A stretch of DNA of 64,000 nucleotides from Macrosoma leucophasiata (lineage: Eukaryota > Arthropoda > Insecta > Lepidoptera > Hedylidae). Positions 54,851 through 64,000 of this stretch are shown here, piece by piece. The position numbers and the translations under genes were made by a program. Position 1 is the first letter of the stretch. Every line of letters starts with the position of its first letter. The DNA lies in assembly GCA_036365455.1 (NCBI GenBank), contig JAWQUS010000020.1, positions 4,437,001 through 4,501,000 of the forward strand, read 5' to 3'. The notes beneath the pieces were generated by a model. The model was given only the letters and a program-made list of their open reading frames with translations, was not told the origin of the DNA and ran no database searches.

Positions 54851-55318
54851 AGGAGATGTTGCAAAAATGTATGGACCTCCGGCCATGTATTGTACACAAT
54901 ATCATTAATCAGGCAAAATCAATATAAAAACGTTTTTACTGCATATTTTCACTTATTTAGCTTTGTTTGCAGTTACAAAACATTATTTGCAGTTAGAATT
55001 GCAACTTAAAACCAACATGGCGAATATGACGGACGATGTCATTTTGACATTTTCATTTTTTAAATTGTTTTTTGATTATCTAGTACTTAAAGAAAAAAAA
55101 AATTATAAATACTATCGAAATCGATTGATACCAAGCGTTGGCTGTATCGCCGCCGTGTTGAACATGGTTGAAAATGATAAAATCGTTTGAATTAAATGTT
55201 GTGGTAACTCTCAAATATGTTCTTGATTAAATTAATTGTATTTTTTTTCGGATTCTTCTATAATTTACCCATTTTTTGAGGACATGTACGAACCAGGGCC
55301 GAGCTCGCAACATCTCAT
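54851..55318. mobile_element. WR-7 TIR element, copy 2, TTAA flanks
   Basis: 468 bp, inverted relative to 42740-43201; ends aggagatgttgc / gcaacatctcat, with TTAA at 54847-54850 and 55319-55322. TTAA sites are typical of piggyBac-type elements, but the ends do not start with CCC, so the class is unsure. Confidence 0.75.
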
Positions 55319-55483
55319 TTAAGTTTTTTATACAGTTCGATAGCTACGCTCTTCAATATAATTAAGAACATTACGGAGGTACTTTGAAATATAAACGTTG
55401 TAAGAAAACTAGTGTCGGCCGTGATGGGCGGTATTTAGTAGGTACCTACCATGTTATTCGAACATGTTATTAGATATACATTT

Positions 55484-55772
55484 ACTGGTGGTAGAACTCC
55501 AGTGACGGAGCTCGCGGGCGTAGGCACCACCGCATTACCTAATATACTTGCCGCTAAATAAATGGTAGTGTTCAGCACTATCTTGTTCCGGGCGGGTGGT
55601 CTTGTACGGCCCTGTAATTTCCGGCACAGAGGCATAACACCTTAGGCCTAAAGAGTGGTAACGCATCTGCATTTTGACCTCGGTCTTTGTGAGTGTCGAT
55701 AGGCTGCAGTCATCACTTAACATCAATGTGAACTGCATGCATGCTTGTTTGCCACTTCCATAACATAAAAAA
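55484..55772 (+). repeat. WR-1 SINE-like copy (subfamily A)
   Basis: Complete copy with small insertions (aaataaatgg; catgcatgcttg). Confidence 0.85.
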
Positions 55773-55794
55773 TGAGATTGTTTACTTCTAAGTG

Positions 55795-56048
55795 ATTGTT
55801 TTATATTATTTCGCATTAACACATGCTTGTGAAATATATTTTCTTTTTAAAGAAAAATGGAAAGAAAAATTTGACTTCAGGGGAGACTCGAACTCGCGAC
55901 CTACTAGGAATCTCTGCTGCGACTGGACTAGATTCCCAGTAGGTCGCGAGTTCGAGTCTCGCCTGAAGTCAAATTTTTCTTTCCATTTTTCTTTAAAAAG
56001 AAAATATATTTCACAAGCATGTGTTAATGCGAAATAATATAAAACAAT
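55795..56048. repeat. 119-bp-arm inverted repeat made of SINE sequence
   Basis: Arms 55795-55913 and 55930-56048, loop 55914-55929. Each arm is the 3' half of the tRNA-like SINE (gagttcgagtctcgcctgaa, then tttttctttccatttttctt). Few mismatches, so both strands encode nearly the same spurious peptide. Confidence 0.92.
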
Positions 56049-56205
56049 TATTAAGGGTAAAAGCGACTTCTTTACGATATTCAATAAACTGAAAAGTCTA
56101 TTATATCGGTTGCCTAACTAGCATAGTTGGCAATAGATGGCGCTACTGCTACCATAAAGCAATGCAATAGATGTGAAGAAAAGATTTGACAAATCGGGCA
56201 GGGCT

Positions 56206-56310
56206 TCAGTAGCTCAATTGGAAGAGCGGCTGGACTAGATTCCCAGTAGTTCGCGAGTTCGAGTCTCGCCTGAAGTCAAATTTTTCTTTCTATTTTTCTT
56301 TAAAAAGAAA
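56206..56310 (+). repeat. tRNA-like SINE copy
   Basis: gcttcagtagctcaattgga ... gagttcgagtctcgcc-tgaagt: acceptor, D and T arms pair; the anticodon stem has a mismatch. Followed by the SINE body. It also has a minus-strand relative at 29634-29708. Confidence 0.65.
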
Positions 56311-58345
56311 ATATACTTCTAAGTGGTTTATTTTTTTCACGTCAATAGGATTACAGATAAACAGACATGCACTTGATGGATAGTGGTCATTTCATTGGTT
56401 TTCATTTGCACCTATATTTTAAGAGTTTTTTCGGTGGTATCATTGCCTATGGACATTTGCAATATAAACTAGAATCTTTATTCGTGGCGTTGATCCATTG
56501 AATTCTGACAAAACCATACCTACATGATTTTTATTACACACGTATATTACACACGTCTAAATAAATAAATATTAAAATAGCCGAAATCGGAAAGAAAAGT
56601 AATAATTTGTTTCTCTTTGTGTGCCTTTTTATATTATTTTTCCCGGCATCTTCGATGAGGCACGAATACCTCCAAGTGTTCGAACACCTGCTTTTGTGTC
56701 ATATTGTATGTTTCGCAATGAAATGTGAGTGAAACTAAAAATCATAAAGAAAAAAAGGAAAGAAAAATGATTATAGTACCTACCTAAAGAAGAAATGCTA
56801 TTCTTCGTAAAAACAAAACAGTTTTTTAACTATTGGTAAGTAGGTAGGTACCTATTGGAACGCTCGAGCGTGATACTGAAATATCCACACACTGACACAC
56901 GTGCCGACAGATAGATATTATATAATTTACGGCTGAAAATAGAATTAAAATAATATAAAAGATATATTCCATATTTTTTATCGTACGAATAAAAGCTGTA
57001 AGCACCTTGAAATTACCAGTCGCCTACAAATTTCTTTGATGTTTTATGAGAATTTCAATGATATTAAAGCCCACCTAATATGAAGTTACTTAGGTATTTT
57101 TAGGAATAAATAGAAAGAAACCTTAAAGTTTTCCTAAAATTGTTCCAGCAAAAAAAATAACCTGACATCTGAGAAATGAGAATGAAATGTATTCTAAAAA
57201 AAGAACCCATCACAGCATATAAAAATAACAAGCTAAGAATGATTTACGAGCAATAGGAGGCGGCAAATTGATATTGATCACCCCAAACATGTGTCTCTTT
57301 ACTTACCGACAGCTACATTTATTACGTAATTTTTGTCTTCCCCTGAACAACAATCTGATCTATCTTTGTATCCATCCGACGATGCGATATTGGATAATGT
57401 TAGGATTCGTCCTTGTTTGCGTCAAAATGAAAAGAAAAACACATTATAATGCTGGGCCTACACTAACGTCCTAACGTGTCAATTCACGCGTAGGTGTAAC
57501 CAGCACTTTAATCTGTTGAGCCACGAGAAAAATATTTTATTGTTATGCGGACGATAACGTCCTCTCAAAGCTCATAAACGTCAAACGCGTCATTTTTGAA
57601 CGACATTATAAAAATAAAATAGAAATAGAAAATATTTTATTTCGAATAGATCTTTACAGATACTTTCAAAACTTCAAGAAATATATAAAATACCTAGAGT
57701 GAATAACCATTACATAAAGTAAAAGCAAAATCGTATATTAATAGTAAATTAAAAATTTGAATTTAAAATATACTTAGTTAAAACATAATAAACACAAAAT
57801 TTTTCAATTCCTTCAATGATGATAAATGAAGAAAAAGAAAAACTTATTCGTCAAGATCAAAGTTATTCACTTAGCAGAGTTTCAAGTGTACTAAGTGCAG
57901 TCACTACTGAGAAGAACTCCGCTACCCAACAAACTCAGTAAGAGCTCTTTTAAATGAGAGCTTAAATCTAGTACAAATTATCGTGAAAAATCAAATAATG
58001 TGAACGTCCATAGCATAGATGCAAATAAACTGCTATCTACTAAATATGATGTAGCTCCTGCAAACCAGAACAGACCAGTCCCCACCAACAGCACCCGTTC
58101 ACGAGTATGACGCATGTGACAGCCATTGTCCTCCTCGACCATCTTAGAGGGAAGTGAGCAACCCGCCACACGACGCCGCCAAAGGCAAAGACATTTAAGT
58201 TTAATGTCATTAGACGTTACTCCTTGGTCCACGAGTGAAGTCTGTTTTGGCACTTTTCAGTATCTGTAAGTACAAAAAGTCGTTTGTAAATGTTTGCAAT
58301 TCAAATTCTCTCAACGCGATTTATATTTGTTTGATTTATAATAAT
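56311..58345. other. AT-rich unassigned region
   Basis: No gene recognised. 57600-57660 has aaatagaaatagaaaatatt-type low-complexity sequence. Confidence 0.4.
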
Positions 58346-58348
58346 AAT

Positions 58349-58694
58349 GGCAACCCCTGACACGTCCCACTGCTGGGCACGAATGTCTCCCCTTTTTGGG
58401 GGGAGGCCAGGAGCTTACTCCACCACGCTGCTCCAACGAGGGTTGGTGGAGATACGGGTTATTGGCCAACCCGCTGTCGGATGTTTTTAAACCGCTCATA
58501 AGGCCTCCGACAAGGTTTAACGACTGCTATCTATCGATAGCAACGGAACCGATGACTTAACGTGCCCTCCGAAGCACGTAAACGCGCATTTTATTTTTGC
58601 CACTAGCCGTCACATATCACACACCTGACCGCGCCCGTATCGCACAACTGAGTAGATCACTTGCGATCTACATCAGCCTCGGGGTCATGCGCAC
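58349..58694 (-). repeat. WR-6 5S-derived SINE
   Basis: Minus copy, ccactgctgggcacgaatgt to the 5S-like head (complement of gatgggtgacc is decayed here). Confidence 0.75.
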
Positions 58695-60080
58695 TTCATA
58701 GATTTGATAGAAATCTAGAAATTTTTCGCAAAAATATTCCAGCATCTCCTGTGAATCGTAAAATTGAAGATTTCCAATTCGTTGGTGTCGGTAAGCGAGT
58801 GGGTGTGTCGATGTGACTCGTGTTACGGGTGAGGTTAACCAATTAGGGTTTTCAAACGTGACGATGTCTAGGGTTACCCTATTTCGAATTCCGTACTGAT
58901 GAAGTTACTTTCACTGGTGGTAGAGTTCCAGTGTAGGAGCTCGAGGGCGTAGGCACCACCGCATTACCTAATCTATCTGTCGCCAAATGGTAGTATTCAG
59001 CACTATCGTGTTCCGGATAGATGGTAATGTATAATAATGGCAACCCATTATACGTCACACTGCTGGGCACGAGTCTCTCCCGTCTTTGGGGGGAGGCCTG
59101 GAGCTTACTCCACCACGCTGCTCCAATGCGGATTGGTGGAGGCGGATGGGTTAGTGGCCAACCCGCTGTCGGATGTTTTCAAACCGCCGATAAGGCCTCC
59201 GACAAGGTTTAACGACTGCTATCTATCGATAGCAACCAGGACCGACTTCTTAACGTGTCCTCCGAAGCACAGAAACGCGCATTTAATTTGCCACTAGTGG
59301 TCACCCATCACACTACCCGACCGCGCCCGTAGTGCTTAACCGAGTAGATCGCTTACGATCTACACCAGCCGCTGGGCCATGCGCGCTTCATAGATTTGAT
59401 AGAAATCTAGAAATTTTTCGCAAAAATATTCCAGCATCTCCTGTGAATCGTAAAATTGAAGATTTCCAATTCGTTGGTGTCGGTAAGCGAGTGGGTGTGT
59501 CGATGTGACTCGTGTTACGGGTGAGGTTAACCAATTAGGGTTTTCAAACGTGACGATGTCTAGGGTTACCCTATTTCGAATTCCGTACTGATGAAGTTAC
59601 TTTCACTGGTGGTAGAGTTCCAGTGTAGGAGCTCGAGGGCGTAGGCACCACCGCATTACCTAATCTATCTGTCGCCAAATGGTAGTATTCAGCACTATCG
59701 TGTTCCGGATAGATGGTAATGTATAATAATGGCAACCCATTATACGTCACACTGCTGGGCACGAGTCTCTCCCGTCTTTGGGGGGAGGCCTGGAGCTTAC
59801 TCCACCACGCTGCTCCAATGCGGATTGGTGGAGGCGGATGGGTTAGTGGCCAACCCGCTGTCGGATGTTTTCAAACCGCCGATAAGGCCTCCGACAAGGT
59901 TTAACGACTGCTATCTATCGATAGCAACCAGGACCGACTTCTTAACGTGTCCTCCGAAGCACAGAAACGCGCATTTAATTTGCCACTAGTGGTCACCCAT
60001 CACACTACCCGACCGCGCCCGTAGTGCTTAACCGAGTAGATCGCTTACGATCTACACCAGCCGCTGGGCCATGCGCGCTT
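58695..60080. repeat. 692-bp tandem duplication, two units
   Basis: Unit 1 is about 58695-59386 and unit 2 about 59387-60078. By eye they are identical, including all embedded ORF translations. Each holds a unique spacer, a WR-1 5' part (58913-59030; 59605-59722) and a minus WR-6 SINE (59034-59388; 59726-60080). Confidence 0.93.
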
Positions 60081-60610
60081 CATGGTGGTTCAATGGTAAT
60101 GTATGGTTCCGTAATAATTATGACAAAGACATAACAACTAAGGTCCCGGGTGGCAACGCAACTCAGTCGACCACTGGTCTTTGTGTTGGTATCTACACAG
60201 TGCCGGATAAAGCCGGTGCGGGGCCCGTAGCAAATGTGACCATGGGGCTCTAGAGTTACATTGCCTACTGAAATTTAGGATGTAAATAAAACAACATTTA
60301 CGAAAAGGAATCGAAAACAGATTTAGGGGATTCCCCCTGTAAGTATTGTGGTATTGTCAACTTGCAACATAATAATATAGGTACCTATATAATTAGTGGT
60401 CAACGCTCCCTTTGAGAATAGCTAAGGTGTATTACATATTTGTGTTTTTTTTTGGGCACAGGCACGGGACCCCCAACGGCGCGGGGCCCGTAGCATTTGC
60501 TACTCCTGCTATATGGCTAATCCGGCACTGTATCTACAGGCTGCAGTCATTACTTAACACCAATGTGAACTACATGCTCGTTTGCCACCTTTTCACTACA
60601 TAAAAAAATG
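60081..60610 (+). repeat. WR-1 3' portion split by hAT MITE
   Basis: ggtaatgtatggttccgtaa continues the WR-1 copy whose 5' half ends at 59722. It is interrupted at 60198-60530 and finishes with ggctgcagtcattacttaac and an A-tail. Confidence 0.7.
60198..60530. mobile_element. hAT-type MITE, 333 bp, perfect 8-bp TSD
   Basis: CAGTGCCGGATAA ... TAATCCGGCACTG, flanked by tatctaca at 60190-60197 and 60531-60538. A repeated ggcgcggggcccgtagca-like motif lies near both ends. Confidence 0.9.
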
Positions 60611-60775
60611 AAATAATACTTGCATTCACTTGGGTACCGAATAGCACCAGGAAATAGTGGTTTCTTTTATTCACAGACCGCACTACGACTTTACTTGGCT
60701 TCGAGCAGAAAGTATGAAGTAATAAATCCTACCTTCACCACAAAAATAATCTTGAAGATGACTTTTATTTCTTTT

Positions 60776-61205
60776 ACTAGTGGTAAAGCTATAGTGGAAA
60801 GACACCACTACATTGCCTAATCTACTTGTTATTGCTATGGTAATGTTCAACGCTATCGTATTCCGGTCCGGTGGTAATGTATGATCGTGTAATTTCAGGC
60901 ACAGAGGTATGACTATTTAGACCAGTGATTGTGGTGGGCCAAAGTGGTCTATATAGACGCCCTGGGGTCTATGGGAGACTCGATGGGGTCTACGTGTATG
61001 CGTAAATAAAAATGGGATATATGGGAAAGTGATATAAATGTTAGCAAAGGGGTCTATCTATATAGGGGTAATCACCGAAACTAGAAAAAAATTGAAAGGA
61101 GAAAGAAAAAATAGTTTGGAAACCTCTGACTTAGACCCTAAGAGCGGGAACGCATCTAAATTGAAATTTTTGGTTTATAAGTAGATGTTTATGGGCTTCA
61201 ACATT
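60776..61205 (+). repeat. Diverged WR-1 copy split by hAT MITE
   Basis: actagtggtaaagctatagt to cacagaggtatgac, then gagcgggaacgcatctaaat after the insertion at 60923-61128. Confidence 0.65.
60923..61128. mobile_element. hAT-type MITE, 206 bp, 8-bp TSD
   Basis: CAGTGATTG ... GGAAACCTCTG, flanked by atttagac (60915-60922) and acttagac (61129-61136). The tggtctata motif recurs inside. Confidence 0.8.
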
Positions 61206-61219
61206 CTCAACAGTTTTAC

Positions 61220-61489
61220 AAGTAGTAGAGCTCCAGTGACGGAGCTAGGCACCACCGCAATACCTAATATACTTGCCGCTAAATGGTAGTGTTCAGCACT
61301 ATCGTTTTCCGGTCAGCTGGTGATGTACGGCCCTGTAATTTCCGGCACAGAGGCATAACACTTTAGGCTTCAGGAGCGGTAACGCATCTGTATTTTGACC
61401 TTGTTCTATGGGTGGGTGTCAATATCAGCAGTCATCATTTAATATCAATCTGTACGCTAATTTACCACTTCCATTACATAAAAAAAAAA
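61220..61489 (+). repeat. WR-1 SINE-like copy (subfamily A)
   Basis: Slightly deleted head (ggagctaggcaccaccgc), full body, A9 tail. Confidence 0.8.
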
Positions 61490-62314
61490 TTACCATCATA
61501 TAAAATCACAGTCAAAAAAACAGTCTTCATTATGATACACCACGCAAAGTTATACTTTATATACTTGTTTGTTACCTCGTCGCCTAAAAATACTCTCATT
61601 TACCGAAAGTTTTTTGTTACTCTCGTATTACGAATTATGAATCACGTGAGTCATTAGTTATGAGGGCCTTGTTGACTTGTTAAGGTACGAATATAAGGAC
61701 TGTTTTTCCCTTTTATGATATTTTTTTTAAAATGACTATTGATAATAGTGTCACGCGAAATAGGTACGTGTTTAATAATCTTGTAATTCATGATTGTGGT
61801 CGATGTTTGTTTGTAACTAGGGGTGAGAATGTGTTGAACATTATTTTGTTTATTTTCTTGCGGGTGTGGAGGAACGGGTGGAAGTGTTCCTCCGGCGAAA
61901 AGGGAGGATCCTCCGACCAGGCGAGGTGGTAGCGCCTGGCGGGCCGCGGCCCAACGGTTGACGTTGGGAAGTTGTATATATGCCAACTCTTGAGAAATCT
62001 TCGTATGTGCGATGTAATTTGACTGCACGCCATCTATCGTACTAGAAAAGTACTGTAAGGTTTCATTGTATTCCACTAGTTGGCGCCTTAATGTAATGGA
62101 CGCTACACGGGTTATTTTATTTAAATTTGGAAAAGGTCATAAAACAAATTTTTATGTTGTTGGAATTGACGTAAAGAGGCTGCCTGCAAGAGTTGATGCG
62201 CTAATTTTGCACATTATCGCATTTGGTGCTCCTGTAATGATAATGGTGTTTTTTGATAAATAAATAAATACATTTCAATTATTCTTGCTTACCTACTTAC
62301 GATAGAGGTTCTTT
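61490..62314. other. Unassigned, with repeat fragments
   Basis: 61860-61975 is GC-rich (gcctggcgggccgcggccca). 62150-62205 shares gaggctgcctgcaagag with 45748-45764, part of an interspersed repeat. No gene. Confidence 0.4.
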
Positions 62315-62432
62315 GGTTTAAGTGTTGCTAATGTCTCTTTTATCCCTTGCGACGACACAATGTGACTGACAAAGACGAAGTATATTATAGCTAAAACGTA
62401 TCTAATGTACCTACGTATATGAATAATAAGGG
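62315..62432. mobile_element. Mariner-like MITE remnant
   Basis: agctaaaacgtatctaatgt and gaataataaggg match the MITE at 10672-10819; one end is lost. Confidence 0.6.
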
Positions 62433-62454
62433 TATAATAATTACACTTTTTTTA

Positions 62455-62814
62455 TTGTTATGGCATCGCTATTACGCATATTGCTGTGTCAAGTCAAACG
62501 ATATTTCGTATTCGTAATAAGCAGCGTCAAAGTCAGAGTCAGTCAGTCAATTTATCAATCAGTCAGTCAGAGTCACAGTCAGTAATTCAAGTAAAGCGAT
62601 GGCTACTTTACCAGATCATTTACAATGAAGTTTTGGAGGCAACCTGATAGGCCGTGTTTTTGCACTGTTATTCTATTTCAATTTACATGGGCACTGTTAT
62701 AAGCCTATATCAAACAAAATGCCACCTACTTAATTTAATATAACTCAAAAATACACCAAGAAAACGAAATAAAATAAGAGCACCACACGCCTCTTTCAAG
62801 GTTCCCGCCAAAAC
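62455..62814 (+). repeat. WR-3 interspersed element
   Basis: Complete copy, tggcatcgctattacgcata to caaggttcccgcc, with (tcag)n inside. Confidence 0.8.
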
Positions 62815-62849
62815 TCTCAATAATTATACTTAACTCATTTACTTCTCGA

Positions 62850-63020
62850 GTGGCAACCGCGTTCCGGAAGACGAAGCGTAGGTAGGCTCGACGAAATGGA
62901 CTGACGACTTAGTGATGGTCGCGGACAATCGCTGGGTGAGGCGGCCCAGGGCCGTTCGTTGTGAAAATCTTCGGGTGAGGCCTTTATCCACCAGCGGACG
63001 TCTTTTGGCTGTAAAAAACA
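62850..63020 (+). repeat. LINE C-terminal/3'-tail fragment
   Basis: cgcgttccggaagacgaagc ... gaggcctttatccaccagcg then gacgtcttttggctg. I read it as the decayed end of a lepidopteran LINE ORF (usually closing near WTSFG), with stops. Confidence 0.55.
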
Positions 63021-63070
63021 AACATGACCATTCCAGCTACGTATAGTCAGAGAATATGGTGGTAGATTTT

Positions 63071-63359
63071 ACTGGTGGTAGAGCTCCAGTGACGGAGCTC
63101 GCGGGCGTAGGCACCACCGCATTACCTAATATACTTGCCGCTAAATGGTAGTGTTCAACACTATCGTGTTCTGGTCAGGTGGTAATGTACGGCCCTGTAA
63201 TTTCCGGCACAGAGGCATAAGACCTTAGGCCTCAGGAGTGGTAACGCATCTGCATTTTGACCTTGGTCTTTGTGTGGGTGTCTATAGGCTGCAGTCATCA
63301 CTTAACATCAATGTGAACTGCATGCTTGTTTACCACTTCCATTACATAAAAAAAAAAAA
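63071..63359 (+). repeat. WR-1 SINE-like copy (subfamily A, near-consensus)
   Basis: The least diverged-looking copy, actggtggtagagctccagt to A12. Confidence 0.88.
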
Positions 63360-63360
63360 T

Positions 63361-63577
63361 GTAATAATACTACATAAAGAATGAACACTTCGACGTCCCG
63401 CCCGATTTCCCCGCATCACCCAACCTCCTCCCCACTTATGGGCGACGTTTGGTATTCTCTACGTGCTACGCACACAGGTGCACGTGTAAATACACGTCAC
63501 TGATTGATGTCCTGTGTACCTAATAGAGACCAAATTAAGCGTTTGCATGGAATTATGGCGGAGTGTCCGCGGTGTGG
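63361..63577 (+). mobile_element. WR-2 element abutting a WR-1 A-tail
   Basis: tgtaataatactacataaag through gtccgcggtgtg; its first ~10 bases are lost or merged with the WR-1 tail. Confidence 0.7.
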
Positions 63578-64000
63578 TATAGTAATGGTCTGATATGTTC
63601 AATTAACAAATGACCATTTCAAAAGTCAATAGTTACTTTGACGAATACTTTGTTTACGAAAACGTTAATAATATATGTACCCATTTTGATTAAAGGCAGT
63701 TTACTCTTGGGTCTCGAGCGCGTAATCTATAACCGTACAAGTATTAATTGATTCGCGAATGACTTAACTAGATAATTAATTATTTGCCAACGCTTACATA
63801 CGTAAAGGGGCGGTTATCTTCAAACTTAAAGATATCAGAAGGATCTATCATAACATTAATGTTAGATTTACTCTTAATATTTTAAAAATCTAGATTGATA
63901 GATCTTGGGACTGTTGAGTTAAAAAAATAATACTATTCTCTAGTGGATAGCTACATTAAGTACTTATTTATTATGATATAAATCGACATCGTTTTACTCT
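63578..64000. other. Unassigned window end
   Basis: AT-rich; nothing recognised. Confidence 0.35.

Noticed and set aside
55792..56084. Two nearly identical proteins encoded on opposite strands
   Set aside because: A direct consequence of the 119-bp inverted repeat of a SINE, not two genes.
56206..56281. Functional tRNA gene
   Set aside because: D and T arms fold, but the anticodon stem has a mismatch and the same unit is followed by a common SINE body and repeated elsewhere. A SINE head is more likely.
58879..59989. Paired identical small ORFs (63 and 86 codons)
   Set aside because: They lie in the tandemly duplicated SINE sequence; 5S-derived SINE and WR-1 are not coding.

Overview
The window is eukaryotic and almost certainly from a moth or butterfly (Lepidoptera). 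It is AT-rich, split by spliceosomal GT-AG introns and saturated with short transposons. One host protein-coding gene is visible. Its exons spell an insect DAAM formin (Dishevelled-associated activator of morphogenesis). The SINE and LINE-end families look like those scattered through lepidopteran genomes; that taxonomic call rests on recognition, not on a database search.

Layout. 1-31.5 kb: no host exon was recognised. This stretch is mobile DNA and unassigned AT-rich sequence, and may be upstream intron or intergenic DNA of DAAM (inference). Its main landmark is a full-length, apparently intact non-LTR retrotransposon on the minus strand (13888-17933, ORF 13933-17103), bounded by a 12-bp direct repeat. 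It also holds many copies of a ~285-bp SINE-like family (called WR-1 here), tRNA-derived SINEs, hAT- and mariner-like MITEs, a 141-bp tandem array (25816-26379) and a perfect 55-bp inverted repeat (28026-28145).

31.5-49.9 kb: 17 plus-strand DAAM exons with consistent phases. They join to 3180 nt, that is 1059 residues plus stop. Domain order is GBD/FH3, coiled coil, FH1, FH2, DAD. The extreme N-terminus (start codon and first coding exon) is not visible. Introns carry WR-1 copies, 5S-rRNA-derived SINEs, a nested hAT MITE, a 462-bp TIR element and a (GGGGAGC)n array.

49.9-64 kb: the DAAM 3' flank with poly(A) signals, then more repeats. These include a 119-bp-arm inverted repeat built from a tRNA-like SINE, a 692-bp tandem duplication carrying a 5S-derived SINE, and WR-1 copies split by hAT-type insertions with 8-bp target duplications.

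The biology is therefore one actin-assembly/planar-polarity gene embedded in layered mobile elements. I see no CRISPR, no operon-like cluster and no undescribed enzymatic system. The best novelty candidates are structural: the long perfect hairpins, the 5S-derived SINE family, the nested hAT MITEs and the intact LINE. Family names beginning with WR are labels for this window only.
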